Assembly: GCA_023429825.1 (NCBI GenBank)
Contig: JAEZDC010000015.1
Location: 1 to 29,610 of the forward strand
DNA: 29,610 nt
Direction: 5' to 3'
DNA from: Bacteroidota bacterium
Lineage (GTDB): Bacteria; Bacteroidota; Bacteroidia; Chitinophagales; Chitinophagaceae
A model generated the notes under the pieces. That model worked only from the letters and a program-made list of their open reading frames with translations. It was not told the DNA's origin and made no database searches. Position 1 is the first letter of the stretch, and each line of letters opens with the position of its first letter. The translations under genes and the position numbers were made by a program. Positions 1-7,553 of this stretch are shown here, in pieces.

Positions 1-980
1 GTAATAGTGCCTCATCAACAATAAGCGAATCTGAAATTGCAGAGCTGAAGAAACAAAATTTTGTAGAGTCAGTTGGAATTTTAACGCCGGGTGAGTTTAA
101 GATTTCGCTCGAAAGTCTAAGCGATCAGATTCCTTTTCAAACAGATTTTGCTTTCGAAGCTGTTCCCGACGATTTCATCGACATCAACTCGAAAGATTGG
201 AACTGGAATGAACAAAGTTCTTACCTGCCTTTGATCATTCCGAATATGTTTCTTGATATTTATAATTTTCAATTCTCGATTTCACAGGGAATGCCACAAC
301 TCACACAGGAGCAATTAAAGGCAATTACATTCAGAGTGAACATTCAATCGCCACATGGAAATATCGCATATGCGGCAAGAGTGATTGGTTTCAGCGACAG
401 GATTTCGTCTATGCTCGTTCCGCAAAGCTTCATGGATTGGGCAAATAAAAATTTTGGTTCAGGTTCATTGGGTAAACCATCAAGAGTGGTGATTAAAACA
501 AATGATCCGGGGAGCCCCGAATTAGTTCAATACTTAAAAGATCATGGCTTAGTAACAGATGCAGATAAAACCCGCTTCAGTAAATACAGGCAAATCGTAA
601 ATGTAGTAGTGAATATATCCTGGATCACCGGTGGGTTAATGTTAATGTTTGCACTACTCATCTTCACTTTATTCATTCAATTAACTATCGCTTCGGCCAA
701 AGAAGAGATCAGGTTATTACTTACACTTGGCACATCGCCGAAGCAGCTAAAAAAATTTCTTATTAAGCAGTTCTTTCCTGTAAACTTTATCATTATAGTA
801 CTCGTACTGGCGTTGATCTCCGTTCTTCAATTTTTCCTCCAGCAGTTTCTTGAAAAGCAATACATGTATGTATCTCCCTTCATATCCTGGCCCACTGTTG
901 CAGTAGCGATCCTAGTATTGATTGTGTTGTGGATTGTGAATCAGAGATCCATTAAGAACTACATGCGGCTAAAAAAATAA
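1..980 (+). CDS. FtsX-like ABC transporter permease (3' part, 5' end outside window)
   Basis: The frame is open from base 3 to the stop at 980 with no in-frame stop, so this is the C-terminal ~325 residues of a larger protein that starts upstream; the TTG at 231 is internal. The first ~200 visible residues are a soluble, MacB/LolE-like extracytoplasmic region. Then comes a typical FtsX domain: a membrane segment (WITGGLMLMFALLIFTLFI), a cytoplasmic coupling loop containing EEIRLLLTLGTSPKQLKKF, and two more hydrophobic helices (VNFIIIVLVLALISVLQFF; TVAVAILVLIVLWIV) ending in a basic tail. Such permeases pair with an ABC ATPase to move or release lipoproteins, lipids or small molecules at the inner membrane. 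The ATPase is not in the window, so the substrate cannot be judged. The gene ends at a hairpin terminator shared with the converging gene. Confidence 0.85.
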   Translation, partial: NSASSTISESEIAELKKQNFVESVGILTPGEFKISLESLSDQIPFQTDFAFEAVPDDFIDINSKDWNWNEQSSYLPLIIPNMFLDIYNFQFSISQGMPQLTQEQLKAITFRVNIQSPHGNIAYAARVIGFSDRISSMLVPQSFMDWANKNFGSGSLGKPSRVVIKTNDPGSPELVQYLKDHGLVTDADKTRFSKYRQIVNVVVNISWITGGLMLMFALLIFTLFIQLTIASAKEEIRLLLTLGTSPKQLKKFLIKQFFPVNFIIIVLVLALISVLQFFLQQFLEKQYMYVSPFISWPTVAVAILVLIVLWIVNQRSIKNYMRLKK

Positions 981-1011
981 AGAAGCCACGTTGTTAGACA
1001 TGACTTCTTTT
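980..1011. terminator. Bidirectional intrinsic terminator between converging genes
   Basis: AAGAAGCCACGT (980-991) pairs with ACATGACTTCTT (998-1009) with two C-A mismatches, around a short loop. It is followed by Ts on the plus strand and by a long T-rich run on the minus strand (complement of the A-run at 971-979). It sits exactly between the permease stop and the stop of the converging beta-barrel gene, so it can serve both. Confidence 0.7.
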
Positions 1012-1031
1012 GCTTATAAATGAAAACCGCC

Positions 1032-1748
1032 TTAAAGCCCAAAACCTAAAGAGATACTCCAAACTCTATGTTTGTTTTTGTTGTCGTCGTTGTTATTAGA
1101 TTCAGTAGAACCAATCTTGCTTAATCCATAACCATAGTTCACACCGATCATGAATTTGCCTGTTTGAATGCCCGCCAATGCGTTAGCGCCATAGTCAAAC
1201 CTCCTCAGCTTATTTACGCTTGCATCTTCCTGTTGAGAAGTTAGTGGATCATCGTTATTGAACTCTATATCTCTTTCATAACTGCTACCCACACCTAAAA
1301 ACCTTTGCTCACCCTTTGTTTTTCCGGCAATACCCATCGCTACATAAGGACCAGCACCAAAATACAAATTGCTTCCTGTGCTGATAGGCGCTTTAAAAAC
1401 AAAGTTTGCAGGAAGTTCTAAATAGATGGGATTTGTTTTGATCTTGTAATAATTATCAGTCGTAGAGTTTGTAGTGTAAATCTCTGTTTTAGATCCTTTA
1501 CCAGTTACTACTAAACCTGGCTGAAACGATAAGAAACTCGCCAATCTTAAATCAGCCACGGCTCCCACATGAAAACTGGTCAGCATTTTTGCTTCGTCAA
1601 CATTACCACTAGGTGATACGGAAATGTTCGCCAGGTTCACTCCGCCTTTTAAATACAAACCGCCAGGATTGGTTTTTGCAGAATTTGTTTGAGCGAATGC
1701 CGCACTCATCAATCCTACACTACACGCTAATACAAATACTTTCTTCAT
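1032..1748 (-). CDS. Outer-membrane beta-barrel protein (porin-like, OMP_b-brl_2 type)
   Basis: 238 residues. A Sec signal peptide is plain (MKKVFVLACSVGLMSAAFAQ, cleavage after AFAQ). The mature part alternates short hydrophobic beta strands and polar turns, for example LYLKGGVNLANI, FLSFQPGLVVTG, IYLELPANFVF, LYFGAGPYVAMG and FMIGVNYGYGLSKIG, and ends in the aromatic/Leu strand HRVWSISLGFGL, the usual shape of an 8-strand barrel. Bacteroidota carry many such small barrels of mostly unknown role; some related proteins (PorT/SprT) help T9SS, but nothing here singles it out as PorT. A variable polar loop rich in N, D and K (ESNNNDDNKNK) precedes the last strand. It stands alone: a terminator lies on each side, so it is probably a single-gene transcript. 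Confidence 0.85.
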   Translation of the reverse strand: MKKVFVLACSVGLMSAAFAQTNSAKTNPGGLYLKGGVNLANISVSPSGNVDEAKMLTSFHVGAVADLRLASFLSFQPGLVVTGKGSKTEIYTTNSTTDNYYKIKTNPIYLELPANFVFKAPISTGSNLYFGAGPYVAMGIAGKTKGEQRFLGVGSSYERDIEFNNDDPLTSQQEDASVNKLRRFDYGANALAGIQTGKFMIGVNYGYGLSKIGSTESNNNDDNKNKHRVWSISLGFGL

Positions 1749-1840
1749 ATTCTCAAAAATTTGAACTCACATTTTCCAGAACTATGCCAACAGTCTATTT
1801 ATCATTTGTTAATAACAACACAATGTGCTTTAAACAGAAG

Positions 1841-1865
1841 AAGGACAAGCTTTTGACCTGTCCTT
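1841..1865 (-). terminator. Intrinsic terminator downstream of ricT
   Basis: On the minus strand, about 20 nt after the ricT stop, AAGGACA pairs with TGTCCTT, extended by G-U/G-C pairs to a ~10-bp stem with a CAAAA-type loop. It is followed by a T-rich tract (TTCTTCTGTTT). Confidence 0.7.
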
Positions 1866-1886
1866 TCTTTTAGTAGTATAAACCCA

Positions 1887-3251
1887 TTACTTGTTTGGCT
1901 TTTGTGGTGGCCTGTTTGGCGGCCTCTGCTGATTTGGATTATTCGGCCTGTTTTGCTGAGGCCCCTTTGGTTGCTGCGATTGATTGCCTCTTGGCTGTCC
2001 GCCCTGCTGCGGTTTGTTTTGTTGCTGTGTTCTTTGTTGTTGCTGACCACCTTTTTGTATCTGAGGTCTTTGCTGAGGTTGATTGCCCCCGCCCTGAGTT
2101 CTTTGCTGAGGCCTGTTATCTCTTTGGTTTCTTTGTTGATCTCTTCTTCTCCTGTCGTTCTTTTCCAGGCTGCGCAAACTGATCTGCCCTACCACATCAA
2201 CAAATTCGGGTTCTACTTCTTTTGCTTTGCCACTTACTACTTCCACAGGTTGCAATTCATCAACTTTCTCTCCGCGATGATTCAGTTGTTTGATCTCTTT
2301 CACACGCTGCAATGTCAAAGGATATTGCTTGGTACTATCAGGTAATGTATACCACATCAGGTTTCTGAAAATATCTTTCTTGATTAAGAAAGCAACACCT
2401 TTTGTCGTTTCTAAATTATCTGCGTTATCAGGAAAATGCTGCAACGCATCTAAATAAGTATCTAGCTCATAATTCAAACAACACTTTAATCTTCCACACT
2501 GGCCACTTAGTTTTGTTTGATTGATGGATAAGTTTTGGTAACGGGCTGCAGTAGTCGTCACACTCTTGAAATCGGTAAGCCATGTTGCGCAACATAACTC
2601 TCTTCCGCAACTTCCTATACCACCAACTTTTCCGGCTTCTTGTCTTATACCAATCTGCCGCATCTCTACTTTCACTCTAAACTCACCCGCATAAATTTTG
2701 ATCAGTTCCCTAAAGTCAACCCTATCGTCTGCAGTATAAAAGAAAGTCGCTTTTTTACCATCTGCCTGTATCTCTACTTCAGACAGTTTCATTTGTAAGT
2801 TCAACTGCCTTGCAACTGCACGACTTCTTGCTAACGCTTCACCTTCTCTTGCTTTATTTTGTTTCCAGAGTTCGATGTCTCTTTCAGTGCTACGGCGTAA
2901 TATCTTTTTCAAATCCGGGCTCATTTCATCTACGCCTTTCTTCTTGAGCTGTACCCTTACAAGTTCACCGGTAAGGCTTACTTCGCCTACATCAAAACCA
3001 CCCACACCTTCAACGGTGACGAGTTCGCCCTTTTCAAAATATTGCAGTGTTGTATTGCGGTAAAATTCTTTTCGGCTGCCTTGGTTAAAACTCACTTCAA
3101 CCACTTTGCAGCTACTTTCGGCATCGCCAAGAGGCAGGTTCACCAGCCAGTCGTACACGTTCATACGATTACAACTGCCCGTGCCGCAACTTCCATTGCT
3201 TTTACAGCCGCCTGGTTTACCGCTTCCGGTTCCACATGATCCACATCCCAT
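1887..3251 (-). CDS. ricT: PSP1-domain protein RicT (YaaT family)
   Basis: 454 residues. The PSP1 core occupies roughly residues 45-330 and includes the family's cysteine signature GSCGRELCCATWL and CGRLKCCLNYE (Cys 215, 220, 221, 252, 257, 258), which in the Bacillus RicA/F/T complex holds a 4Fe-4S cluster. In Bacillus the complex stimulates RNase Y-dependent mRNA processing; the partners in Bacteroidota are less clear. Two additions stand out. The N-terminus is Cys/Gly-rich (Cys 3, 6, 16, 22, 27), and the last ~90 residues (365-454) are a disordered Q/N/P/R/G tail. The gene follows holB on the same strand, the classic holB-yaaT neighbourhood also known in Firmicutes, though here a 316-bp spacer with repeats separates them. 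It ends at a strong terminator. The identification is secure; function in this lineage is by homology. Confidence 0.93.
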   Translation of the reverse strand: MGCGSCGTGSGKPGGCKSNGSCGTGSCNRMNVYDWLVNLPLGDAESSCKVVEVSFNQGSRKEFYRNTTLQYFEKGELVTVEGVGGFDVGEVSLTGELVRVQLKKKGVDEMSPDLKKILRRSTERDIELWKQNKAREGEALARSRAVARQLNLQMKLSEVEIQADGKKATFFYTADDRVDFRELIKIYAGEFRVKVEMRQIGIRQEAGKVGGIGSCGRELCCATWLTDFKSVTTTAARYQNLSINQTKLSGQCGRLKCCLNYELDTYLDALQHFPDNADNLETTKGVAFLIKKDIFRNLMWYTLPDSTKQYPLTLQRVKEIKQLNHRGEKVDELQPVEVVSGKAKEVEPEFVDVVGQISLRSLEKNDRRRRDQQRNQRDNRPQQRTQGGGNQPQQRPQIQKGGQQQQRTQQQNKPQQGGQPRGNQSQQPKGPQQNRPNNPNQQRPPNRPPQKPNK

Positions 3252-3320
3252 CGGTTAATAGTTTACGTTTCTCAAAATAAAGAGGAAGATAATTATGGGG
3301 CAAGCTGAGGTACTGCTATG

Positions 3321-3363
3321 ATACTTCCGTTGCGTCGCACTCTTCAACGTTCAGAGCGTTACT
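3321..3363 (-). repeat. Dispersed 43-bp repeat, copy A
   Basis: Read on the minus strand it contains TCTGAACG, then TTGAAGAGTGCGACGCAACG, then GAAG. It aligns without gaps to the copies at 3411, 14228, 18941 and 21716. It lies downstream of the holB stop and in sense with holB and ricT transcription. It is the only copy in which CGTTG and CAACG flank the core and could pair. Confidence 0.75.
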
Positions 3364-3410
3364 GAACTAAGACGATATGCTGTTGAAGTGACGCATGGAA
3401 TTTATAGTTG

Positions 3411-3453
3411 AATAAAGTTATATCAGTACAAGAGTGCGACGCAACGAAAGATG
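3411..3453 (+). repeat. Dispersed 43-bp repeat, copy B (inverted relative to copy A)
   Basis: Starts with AATAAAGTT, then the core CAAGAGTGCGACGCAACG, and ends AAAGATG. The core is identical to that of copy C at 14228 and, in inverted orientation, over 17 bp to copy A 48 bp away. Confidence 0.75.
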
Positions 3454-3567
3454 CCATCTGCACTGCAGCTCGCTACACAAAATCTTACAGGCTTTTGGTA
3501 TTCAGCCATCTGCCTTTCCTCAACGTTGCCAAAAGTATGAAAAATGAACCAGATATGTTGTTAATGG

Positions 3568-4767
3568 TTACGCCGGTGCAATCGCCACCTTGTTTTGGAT
3601 GATGTGGTACAGCTTGAGCGTTAATGCCTGGAATAGCATTTTTGGGTTGGCGTTCCTTTCTATGTAATAGGTGGCTCTGTCCAGTTCTTCGATGATCACT
3701 TCCTGCTGGGTAATGCCCGCGATCTTATTAAGTCGCTGCGCAAAAGCAAGTTCATTCTCAGCAGCGGAAACCTTTTCTGCACTCAGCACCCTTACACGAA
3801 TGCTCACCTCCACCAAATGATTAAAGTATCGCAGGAATTGCTTTTGCTTTTCCCTGCCCATTTTGCTGATCTCTTCCACCCACTTCACCTGTGCGATCGG
3901 TCCTCCTTTAAGTGTGGCATTCAGCCAATCACGCAACATACTCTGCCAGTCGTCTTCTGCATGTTGCAAAAGTGAAAGCGCTTCACGATAGTTTCCTTCA
4001 GAGATCGCTGCAATTTGCCTGGCCTGTTCCGGCGATGCTGCAGCTCTTTCAATTAATGACTTCTCAACATCAGCTAGATCGAGTTGCGGAATTTTTACAA
4101 GTTGTGTTCTGCTGAGGATCGTCTGCAATATCTGCTCTTCATTTTCAGCAACTAACAAAAACAAAGTATTAGGCGGAGGCTCCTCAATTAACTTAAGCAA
4201 CTTATTACCCTCTTTACCTAAATACTCAGGCATCCACATCAATAAAACTTTATACTCACTTTCAAAAGTCTTGAGATTAAGTTTTTTGATGATGTCATTG
4301 CATTCTTCAGCAGTAATGTTTCCCTGCTTGTTTTCAGCACCGATGAACTGCAACCAGTCAAAGACATTTCCATAAGGGAACTGTTGGATGAACTCTCTCC
4401 ACTCTCCACTATAATCTGAGCTCTTTGGTTTATCGCCAGGTTTCTTTGGAATAACAGGATATGAAAAATGCAGATCCGGGTGAATGAGTTGACTCGCTCT
4501 TTGGAACGCAGGCTGTTCTGCGATATTATCCGGATGAATAAAAGAAGGCGTTGCTTCAAGTGCTGTAAACCCGCCAAACAAGTCTTCAACAACAGGTGAT
4601 GCCTGGGGCAGTGAAACGATGTATTGGGCAAAAGCCAAAGCTAAAGGCAAGGCACCACTTCCTTCTTTTCCTAAGAATAATAAAGCGTGGCTTAAGCGGT
4701 TTTGCTCAACCATTTCGGTGAGATGTTGTTTCACTTCTGCCCGCCCGATTACGTCTTTAAAAAGCAT
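3568..4767 (-). CDS. holB: DNA polymerase III subunit delta'
   Basis: About 399 residues from the ATG at 4767, chosen because the protein then begins MLFKDVIGRAEVKQHL, the usual family start; a longer frame to 4812 would run into the upstream terminator region. The delta' subunit is part of the clamp-loader that places the beta clamp on DNA. Visible features: an N-terminal AAA+ domain with a degenerate P-loop (LFLGKEGSGALPLA), the conserved HPDLHFSYPV, a sensor-1 region (LLKLIEEPPPNTLFLLVAEN) and an ILSRTQ motif in place of SRC, then the helical C-terminal domain. The zinc-binding cysteines usual in this family are missing: the only Cys is in EECNDII, and the expected Cys module is replaced by a Cys-free segment of about 45 residues before HPDLHF. 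It precedes ricT on the same strand. Confidence 0.92.
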   Translation of the reverse strand: MLFKDVIGRAEVKQHLTEMVEQNRLSHALLFLGKEGSGALPLALAFAQYIVSLPQASPVVEDLFGGFTALEATPSFIHPDNIAEQPAFQRASQLIHPDLHFSYPVIPKKPGDKPKSSDYSGEWREFIQQFPYGNVFDWLQFIGAENKQGNITAEECNDIIKKLNLKTFESEYKVLLMWMPEYLGKEGNKLLKLIEEPPPNTLFLLVAENEEQILQTILSRTQLVKIPQLDLADVEKSLIERAAASPEQARQIAAISEGNYREALSLLQHAEDDWQSMLRDWLNATLKGGPIAQVKWVEEISKMGREKQKQFLRYFNHLVEVSIRVRVLSAEKVSAAENELAFAQRLNKIAGITQQEVIIEELDRATYYIERNANPKMLFQALTLKLYHIIQNKVAIAPA

Positions 4768-4810
4768 CAGGGCGAAGATAGCAGAGAGAGACAATAGATA
4801 AATGAAGGAC

Positions 4811-4834
4811 AAAAAAAATCCCGCCGAAGCGGGA
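4811..4834 (-). terminator. Intrinsic terminator after the glutathione peroxidase gene
   Basis: Perfect stem TCCCGC/GCGGGA (4819-4824 with 4829-4834) with a CGAA loop, followed on the minus strand by eight Ts (complement of 4811-4818). It starts only a few bases beyond the peroxidase stop. It should end the radA-to-peroxidase transcript and separate it from holB. Confidence 0.85.
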
Positions 4835-4839
4835 CTAAA

Positions 4840-5370
4840 TTATTTCAGGTATTTCACTACATCTTCACTCAGGGGTTTTGTTTTATGTGGGATCACTGTC
4901 AGCAGTTCTCCCTTTTCATCCAGTAGGAACTTAGTAAAATTCCATTTGATCGGTTCCTCAATGCCTTTCTTTTTTGCTTCTGCAACCAGGTATTGAAATA
5001 AAGGATGAATATCATCGCCTTTTACAGAAACTTTTTCTGCCATTGGGAACGATACGTTATAAGTGCGGGAGCAGAATTCTTTGATCTCTTCGTTTGTTCC
5101 TGGTTCCTGTCCGCCAAAGTTGTTCGCAGGAAAACCAATGATCACCAGTTTATCTTTATACTGCTCGTACAATTTCTCCAAATCTTCATACTGAGGTGTA
5201 TTGCCGCATTTAGAAGCAGTATTGACAATCATGATCTTTTTGCCTTTAAATTTTTTAAAGTCAATCTTTTTTCCTTCTAAAGATTTCACTTTAAAGTCAT
5301 AAATGTTTTTTGCTCCTTTAAAGGCTGCAAATAATGAAAATGCAATAAGGCAATATAATATTGTTTTCAT
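4840..5370 (-). CDS. Glutathione peroxidase-family thiol peroxidase (exported)
   Basis: 176 residues. A hydrophobic N-terminus (ILYCLIAFSLFAAF) precedes the thioredoxin-like domain, so the enzyme is probably exported or membrane-tethered; there is no lipobox cysteine. Family motifs are present: NTASKCGNTPQY with the peroxidatic Cys55 (cysteine, not selenocysteine), FPANNFGGQEPG with Gln88, and WNFTKFL with Trp143, the Cys-Gln-Trp catalytic set. Bacterial members usually reduce hydroperoxides using thioredoxin rather than glutathione; that is family knowledge, not something seen here. It follows the beta-helix lipoprotein gene by 39 bp with no terminator between, so it may be the last gene of the radA run, and is closed by the hairpin at 4819-4834. 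Confidence 0.92.
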   Translation of the reverse strand: MKTILYCLIAFSLFAAFKGAKNIYDFKVKSLEGKKIDFKKFKGKKIMIVNTASKCGNTPQYEDLEKLYEQYKDKLVIIGFPANNFGGQEPGTNEEIKEFCSRTYNVSFPMAEKVSVKGDDIHPLFQYLVAEAKKKGIEEPIKWNFTKFLLDEKGELLTVIPHKTKPLSEDVVKYLK

Positions 5371-5409
5371 ATGAATTTTTGAGAGGGTAAAGTTACGATA
5401 AGTTTAGTC

Positions 5410-6807
5410 CTATTGCTTTTCGTAGGCTCCCAGGTCTGGTTTAGTGCCCACAGAGCGATTATTTCCATCGAGGTCGAACAAAATACCCGGAACTGCAACA
5501 CCTGCATCAACACCGGGACCACTCCTCAACCTGAAATTGAAAAGAGGTTTGAGGAAATTGATGCTATCGAATATTGGTTTTTGATTCTTGAGATTAGTGC
5601 CGGTGAATGTTGTATTCAACGGATCAGTAGCTTTTACTTTATACAAAACGTGATCAAACGTTACGTTGAAAGCTGCGGTTCCCTGTTTATTGGTGACGAT
5701 CTCGTCATCAACATTACCACCCTCACCATAAATGATACAGTTCCTGAACGTAGCATTTAAAGCAGATGATACAGTTCCATTCATATTACTTAAGGTGAGT
5801 ACAGGATTTTTATGTTGAAGTATAAAGCTGGAGTAGCTGACGATTGTGCAATGCGTAAAATTGTAATTTCCACCACCGCTAAGAAAAACGTTATAGCCGG
5901 CATTGGTGATTTGGCAATTTATTGCTGAAATAGAACTGGAGACAGCGCCGACTGCTACATCATATATATTATCGAATATGCATTCATTTAATGTAAGCTT
6001 TGGTCCCGGAGGTGCTGCAACGGAAAGTGGTTGTGTGATCACACCCTGGTATGCATTTTTAACCGTTACAAATTGTAATTCATTATTGTGGCTTTGCGAA
6101 GTGAATAAAATGCCCGGCCAGCTTCCAGGATAAGTTTTGTAAGGTTCATCCAATCTATCGCCCTGGAAAACTATTCTTGTGCTGTCGTACTTTTCGCCAA
6201 TTGCTTTGATAGTTCCATTTACAATTATTGGCGCATCAGCATGAACATAGATCTTCGTTCCCTTTGAAATAGTAAGCATTCTTCCGGCATTAACTGTAAG
6301 CCCATCAAGAATTACAAAAGGTAAATTGTTATTCCATGTAGTATCTGATGTAATTCTCCTGTTGCGTAAGAAGTTTGCGTTCTGACCAAATGCATCCAAC
6401 TGTACAAATTTGGTATTGCCGTTATAGGTGATTTTGATACTGTCTCTTACAATAAACGGAAGGTTGGCCGATGTAGGATTGATAAAGACGGTTACAAAAG
6501 CATAGATGCTGTCGTTACGATCAATTTCTATATCGTTGAAGTTGATGCCAGGTGTTCCATCCACATTCAGCTTGAAAGGAGAGGATGCACCGCCCATTAA
6601 TTGTACATTACTCAACTTCAGCTTCTGATCATTTACATTGATGATCTTAAAAAACCTGGTAGTAGATCCTGTGGTAGTGAAAACAGTATCGAAATGCAGC
6701 GTATCAATTGAAGTTTGCAGCAAAGCATCAGGACTGGTAATAAAACCCTTTTTTTTACAGGAAAAAAATATCACCGCAAGTATCGCAACGAAGGCTACTC
6801 TCATCAC
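5410..6807 (-). CDS. Surface lipoprotein with right-handed beta-helix fold
   Basis: 465 residues. A lipoprotein signal is clear: AVIFFSC places the lipidated Cys at residue 17, followed by KKK. The N-terminal third (residues ~30-150) is beta-rich and looks Ig-like. From about residue 165 the sequence has the periodic short strands of a parallel beta-helix (NNNLPFVILDGLTVNAGRML, GTKIYVHADAPIIVNGTI, then the AINCQITNAGYNVFLSGGG and FTHCTIV steps), ending LDGNNRSVGTKPDLGAYE, a tail common in Bacteroidota choice-of-anchor/beta-helix proteins. It is probably anchored in the outer membrane, with a role in carbohydrate binding or adhesion possible but not shown. It lies 27 bp after comF, so it is likely co-transcribed with radA and comF although functionally unrelated on its face. 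Confidence 0.85.
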   Translation of the reverse strand: MMRVAFVAILAVIFFSCKKKGFITSPDALLQTSIDTLHFDTVFTTTGSTTRFFKIINVNDQKLKLSNVQLMGGASSPFKLNVDGTPGINFNDIEIDRNDSIYAFVTVFINPTSANLPFIVRDSIKITYNGNTKFVQLDAFGQNANFLRNRRITSDTTWNNNLPFVILDGLTVNAGRMLTISKGTKIYVHADAPIIVNGTIKAIGEKYDSTRIVFQGDRLDEPYKTYPGSWPGILFTSQSHNNELQFVTVKNAYQGVITQPLSVAAPPGPKLTLNECIFDNIYDVAVGAVSSSISAINCQITNAGYNVFLSGGGNYNFTHCTIVSYSSFILQHKNPVLTLSNMNGTVSSALNATFRNCIIYGEGGNVDDEIVTNKQGTAAFNVTFDHVLYKVKATDPLNTTFTGTNLKNQKPIFDSINFLKPLFNFRLRSGPGVDAGVAVPGILFDLDGNNRSVGTKPDLGAYEKQ

Positions 6808-6834
6808 CTCAAACCTACAGGAAAAAGATGAAAA

Positions 6835-7536
6835 TTAAATGGTGTAAGCCAGCGTAACAATACTTAGCTTAATGCCCGGGATCTTTTGTAGCTCTGTCCC
6901 GCACGCTTCCAGAGTTGCACCTGTGGTGATGATATCATCAACTAACATCACATGTTTATTGTTCAGTTGTTCAGTCTTATGTAATGCAAACACTTCCTGC
7001 ATATTTTGCCAGCGGTTAATGCGATTCTTTTGCGTTTGTGTTTCTGTAAACAGGTTTCTTACTACAGCATCATTAACCACAGGCCTGTTCCATACTCGGG
7101 ATATGCCATTACAGATGATCTCCGCCTGGTTATATCCTCTCTTTTGCTGTTTTTTTGGGTTTAGTGGAAGTGGAATGATATAATCAACCGTTTCAAAGCG
7201 ATCAGTTTGTTGGAGCATAAACCCCAGCTTCTTCCCAAGATATAGCCCGACCTGGTGATTGTTCTTGTACTTCAACTCAACTACCAGTTGTTGAATGAGA
7301 GAGCCTTTAGTAAAATAGTAAGCAGATCCCGCAGCATGTATCGACAATCTTCCATAAAAGATATTTTCTATTGGATTTGCTGCTACCGCAAGAAAATTCG
7401 TTTCGGGTAATTTAACCTGGCACTGCAGGCAAAGCAGGTGATCTTCTTGAATAATATCGCTGCCGCAGCCTTCACAATTATGCGGAAAGAAGAGATGGAG
7501 AAAGTCCTTCGTATAAGTGCTTAGGGTTTTGATCAC
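6835..7536 (-). CDS. ComF family protein (amidophosphoribosyltransferase-like)
   Basis: 233 residues. An N-terminal zinc-finger-like double CxxC (Cys 21, 24, 36, 39) is followed by a type I phosphoribosyltransferase domain with the family pieces LKYKNNHQVG, IPLPLNPKKQQKRGYNQAE and the PRPP-binding loop VMLVDDIITTGAT (residues ~196-208). Members include ComF/ComFC and GntX-like proteins, needed for DNA uptake in competent species. The biochemical substrate is not established. It is 17 bp downstream of radA, so probably one transcript. A comEC gene also occurs in this window (24302-26389), so the pieces for DNA uptake are at least partly present. Confidence 0.93.
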   Translation of the reverse strand: MIKTLSTYTKDFLHLFFPHNCEGCGSDIIQEDHLLCLQCQVKLPETNFLAVAANPIENIFYGRLSIHAAGSAYYFTKGSLIQQLVVELKYKNNHQVGLYLGKKLGFMLQQTDRFETVDYIIPLPLNPKKQQKRGYNQAEIICNGISRVWNRPVVNDAVVRNLFTETQTQKNRINRWQNMQEVFALHKTEQLNNKHVMLVDDIITTGATLEACGTELQKIPGIKLSIVTLAYTI

Positions 7537-7553
7537 ATTACAAATTACAAAAA

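Larger units (their letters stand above)
3252..3567. other. 316-bp holB-ricT spacer carrying an inverted repeat pair
   Basis: No credible gene. The spacer holds two copies of a dispersed repeat in opposite orientation (3321-3363 and 3411-3453), so their cores form a 17-bp inverted match (AAGAGTGCGACGCAACG). Part of a 64-codon open frame (3408-3602) runs through copy B but has no recognisable features and overlaps the holB end. The 5' UTR and promoter of ricT, if separate from holB, must lie in 3252-3320; I see no clear TAnnTTTG box there. Confidence 0.6.

Noticed and set aside
1895..2345. Two overlapping plus-strand open frames (95 and 147 codons) opposite the end of ricT
   Set aside because: They are antisense shadows of the Q/N/P-rich ricT tail; low-complexity DNA keeps the frames open and the products look like nothing but Leu/Ala-rich noise.
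3408..3602. A 64-codon plus-strand frame in the ricT-holB spacer
   Set aside because: It runs through repeat copy B, overlaps the holB end and has no recognisable sequence features.
4768..4812. An N-terminal extension of holB (MSFIYLLSLSAIFAL)
   Set aside because: The hydrophobic extension abuts the upstream terminator; the family start is at the Met of MLFKDVIG.
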